Origin: Acidobacteriaceae bacterium
Lineage (GTDB): Bacteria > Acidobacteriota > Terriglobia > Bryobacterales > Bryobacteraceae
Reading direction: 5' to 3'
NCBI GenBank assembly: GCA_019244945.1
Contig: JAFASD010000202.1
Coordinates: 1-7,770, forward strand
DNA length: 7,770 nucleotides
Position numbers and translations under genes: made by a program. The notes beneath the pieces were generated by a model that saw nothing but the letters and a program-made list of their open reading frames with translations, had not been told where the DNA came from and did not search any database. Below, one piece after another: positions 6,707-7,770 of this stretch (position 1 is the first letter of the stretch; each line of letters opens with the position of its first letter).

Positions 6707-6853
6707 CTATTGGGCCTCCTCTAAACGGCCGAATCGGTCGATTTGAGGATTACTTGTCGAGCGCACGCGCTGGCGGAATTTTGCGCGTAAGGATCTGATT
6801 TTCTTCGAAAAACTTTTTTTTAGAAATTTGTTACGAGGGTTTGGAGCAGCCGG
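6707..6853. other. Intergenic spacer between the LytTR regulator and the glycosyltransferase gene
   Basis: This 147-bp spacer separates two minus-strand genes. It holds an AT-rich tract (about 6779-6832) with eight T in a row at 6814-6821 on the plus strand, and the perfect short inverted repeat AGCGC-AC-GCGCT (6760-6771). A small palindrome, CCGA-A-TCGG (6729-6737), sits just upstream of the glycosyltransferase ribosome binding site. No GC-rich hairpin followed by a T-run on the minus strand was found, so there is no clear intrinsic terminator after the regulator gene. No convincing -35/-10 pair was seen for the glycosyltransferase, although the spacing and strong ribosome binding site suggest it has its own promoter here. 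Confidence 0.5.
6715..6721 (-). promoter_or_regulatory. Strong ribosome binding site for the glycosyltransferase gene
   Basis: Read on the minus strand this is GAGGAGG, with AGGAGG ending 8 nt before the ATG at 6706. It is the best Shine-Dalgarno associated with a complete gene in the window, and it fixes the start. It contrasts with the neighbouring tsaD and mrp genes, which lack one. Confidence 0.85.
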
Positions 6854-7633
6854 TCAGATCTTCAGCAGGGATCTCAAACGCTTGGTCTGAATGCGGCTCA
6901 CCGGGATTTCGGTTTGTTTCTTGTCATCCATCTTGAGCTGGAAGCTCGATTTGAACCAGGGAATCACTTCGCGAATTTTGTTGATGTTCACCAGAAAGGA
7001 GCGATGAACCCGCCAAAACAGGTTGGGATCCAGATTGGATTGAAGCTCCTCGATGGTGCGATAGTTCGATTGCCCTTCGAATTGCGAGGTCACCACTGTG
7101 ATCAGCCCGTCGTCGATGGTCGCGTAAATCATATCTTGCGCATCGACGATCAGGTTTCGGTTGTTGCTTTTGACCAGTAACTTCGTACGCTGGGCCGTTT
7201 TCGGGTCGGCAGTCTGGACAGTTGTCTCGGGCGAGGCTTGTTTCTCCTCCAAGGTTCGGCGGGCGCGCGCTATGGAATCGGCTAGCCGCTCTTTTTCCAC
7301 CGGTTTGAGCAGATAATCCAGCGCCTCCAGGCGAAACGCCTCGATCGCATATTGATCGAAAGCGGTAGTCAGAACGAAGTGCGGAAGATGCCCGCCCTTC
7401 TGACGCAATTGACTGATAACTGCCAAGCCGTCTAATCCAGGCATTTGCACATCCAGGAAGACGAGATCCGGCTCGGCCTTGTCGATCAGCTTGAGGGCTT
7501 CCAGTCCATTCGAGGCTGTTTGGACAACCTCGATTTCTGGGAAATCTCTCAGCAGGTAAGACAGCTCTTCGCGCGCGAGTTGCTCGTCATCGGCAATGAG
7601 CGTCGAAATGGTTCCTGTGACCTCCTGCGGCAT
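6854..7633 (-). CDS. LytTR-family two-component response regulator
   Basis: This is a 259-residue DNA-binding response regulator of the LytR/AgrA class. Residues 10-125 form a receiver domain with the acidic pair Asp15-Asp16, the phospho-acceptor Asp61 in FLDVQMPGLDG, Thr89-Thr90 and Lys110 in YLLKPV. A linker (about 126-148) joins it to a LytTR DNA-binding domain (about 149-259), recognisable from FWRVHRSFLVNINKI (206-220) and PVSRIQTKRLRSLL (244-257). All phosphorylation residues are present. No partner histidine kinase is in the window. ATG 7633 is the annotated start, but it has no Shine-Dalgarno upstream. Instead AGGAGGT lies inside the reading frame (7626-7620), so translation might begin a little downstream at the ATT of codon 9, which would give an N-terminus of usual receiver length. 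The target genes are unknown; the divergent gene at 7740 and the glycosyltransferase are neighbours only. Confidence 0.94.
   Translation of the reverse strand: MPQEVTGTISTLIADDEQLAREELSYLLRDFPEIEVVQTASNGLEALKLIDKAEPDLVFLDVQMPGLDGLAVISQLRQKGGHLPHFVLTTAFDQYAIEAFRLEALDYLLKPVEKERLADSIARARRTLEEKQASPETTVQTADPKTAQRTKLLVKSNNRNLIVDAQDMIYATIDDGLITVVTSQFEGQSNYRTIEELQSNLDPNLFWRVHRSFLVNINKIREVIPWFKSSFQLKMDDKKQTEIPVSRIQTKRLRSLLKI
7620..7626 (-). promoter_or_regulatory. Shine-Dalgarno-like AGGAGGT inside the 5' end of the response regulator gene
   Basis: On the minus strand this seven-base match to the anti-SD sequence lies over codons 3-5 counted from ATG 7633. Eleven bases separate AGGAGG from the ATT codon 9; there is no ATG, GTG or TTG at a proper distance. 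It may mark a non-canonical start or be coincidental coding sequence (Gln-Glu-Val). Confidence 0.4.
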
Positions 7634-7643
7634 GGTAAATGTT

Positions 7644-7649
7644 AGTATA
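7644..7649 (-). promoter_or_regulatory. Possible -10 element (TATACT) of the response regulator gene
   Basis: TATACT on the minus strand matches the -10 consensus at 5 of 6 positions and sits 10 nt upstream of ATG 7633. It would put the transcript start only about 3-5 nt before that ATG. The overlapping plus-strand hexamer TAGTAT (7643-7648) matches the consensus at 4 of 6, so the element could serve both directions. No good -35 was found on either side. Confidence 0.3.
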
Positions 7650-7725
7650 GCTGAGGGTTGCGCGACGGCTACTCCGAAGCGGGCGTGCCCCTTTCTCTAC
7701 GCCTCCGCAAGCAATCGCCGCCTTC

Positions 7726-7734
7726 GAGGAGGAG
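7726..7734 (+). promoter_or_regulatory. Ribosome binding site of the gene starting near 7740
   Basis: GAGGAGGAG is a near-perfect Shine-Dalgarno in an otherwise non-coding divergent region. Upstream, CCTCC (7702-7706) could pair with GGAGG (7728-7732) and partly mask it, but the stem is only five base pairs with a 21-nt loop. Confidence 0.55.
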
Positions 7735-7739
7735 TTCAA

Positions 7740-7770
7740 TTGTCAAAGCAAGCTAATGCCAGTATTGCGC
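7740..7770 (+). CDS. 5' end of an unidentified plus-strand gene (cut by the window end)
   Basis: A strong ribosome binding site, GAGGAGGAG (7726-7734), is followed by a TTG at 7740 with 7 nt between AGGAGG and the start. The frame then stays open to the window edge, giving MSKQANASIA. Ten codons cannot identify a family. The call rests on the ribosome binding site and on TTG being a repeatedly used start in this window. An ATG in another frame at 7755 is a weaker alternative because it lies 22 nt from the ribosome binding site. Confidence 0.45.
   Translation, partial: MSKQANASIA

Noticed and set aside
6794..6821. TTTTC-TTC-GAAAA plus T8 as an intrinsic terminator
   Set aside because: The stem is AT-rich and only five base pairs. 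The T-run is on the plus strand, where no gene ends nearby; on the minus strand it reads as A.
7681..7690. GGGCGTGCCC palindrome in the divergent region
   Set aside because: It is a perfect but very short palindrome (four-base arms) in GC-rich DNA, with no second copy nearby; it does not resemble a LytTR direct-repeat site.
7702..7732. CCTCC pairing with GGAGG as a riboswitch-like masking of the ribosome binding site before 7740
   Set aside because: The stem is only five base pairs with a 21-nt loop and no further support; a C-rich patch near a G-rich ribosome binding site is easily coincidental.
1..7770. CRISPR arrays, tRNA/rRNA genes, insertion sequences, prophage or defence genes
   Set aside because: No spaced repeats, clover-leaf sequences, transposase motifs or terminal inverted repeats were found by eye on either strand; nearly all of the window is accounted for by conserved genes.

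Overview
This is an ordinary, gene-dense bacterial chromosomal window, moderately GC-rich. It carries housekeeping genes (respiration, Fe-S/ATPase, tRNA modification) plus one glycosyltransferase and one LytTR response regulator. No phage, IS element, CRISPR array, tRNA or rRNA gene was seen. The Sdh set is the Bacteroidota/Acidobacteriota-like 'long SdhA' type with gene order C-A-B. Together with the frequent TTG starts and the unlinked LytTR regulator, this suggests an Acidobacteriota-like soil bacterium. That placement is an inference of moderate to low confidence.

Layout: (1) 1-2800, plus strand: the last codons of a membrane-anchor subunit (sdhC-like), then complete sdhA and sdhB, with stop codon abutting start codon at both junctions. 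(2) 2802-4692, minus strand: tsaD followed 4 nt later by a short, cysteine-free Mrp-type P-loop ATPase. Its stop lies 1 nt from the convergent sdhB stop. (3) 4687-5709, plus strand: queA, whose TTG start overlaps the TTG start of tsaD head-to-head on the palindrome TTGCAA. (4) 5699-6706, minus strand: a GT-B glycosyltransferase whose 3' end overlaps the queA 3' end by 11 bp. (5) 6707-6853: a 147-bp spacer with an AT-rich tract and small palindromes. (6) 6854-7633, minus strand: a LytTR-family response regulator. (7) 7634-7770: a divergent intergenic region ending in a probable new plus-strand gene cut by the window edge.

Functionally, SdhCAB oxidises succinate (or reduces fumarate) at the membrane, and SdhB needs three Fe-S clusters. 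Mrp-family ATPases are Fe-S carriers in several bacteria, but this one lacks the usual cluster-binding cysteines. TsaD (t6A at position 37) and QueA (queuosine precursor at position 34) both modify the tRNA anticodon loop, and they share a start region too small for conventional leaders. No wholly new system was found. The most unusual points are the tsaD/queA start overlap, the cysteine-free Mrp, and the conflicting start signals of the LytTR regulator.
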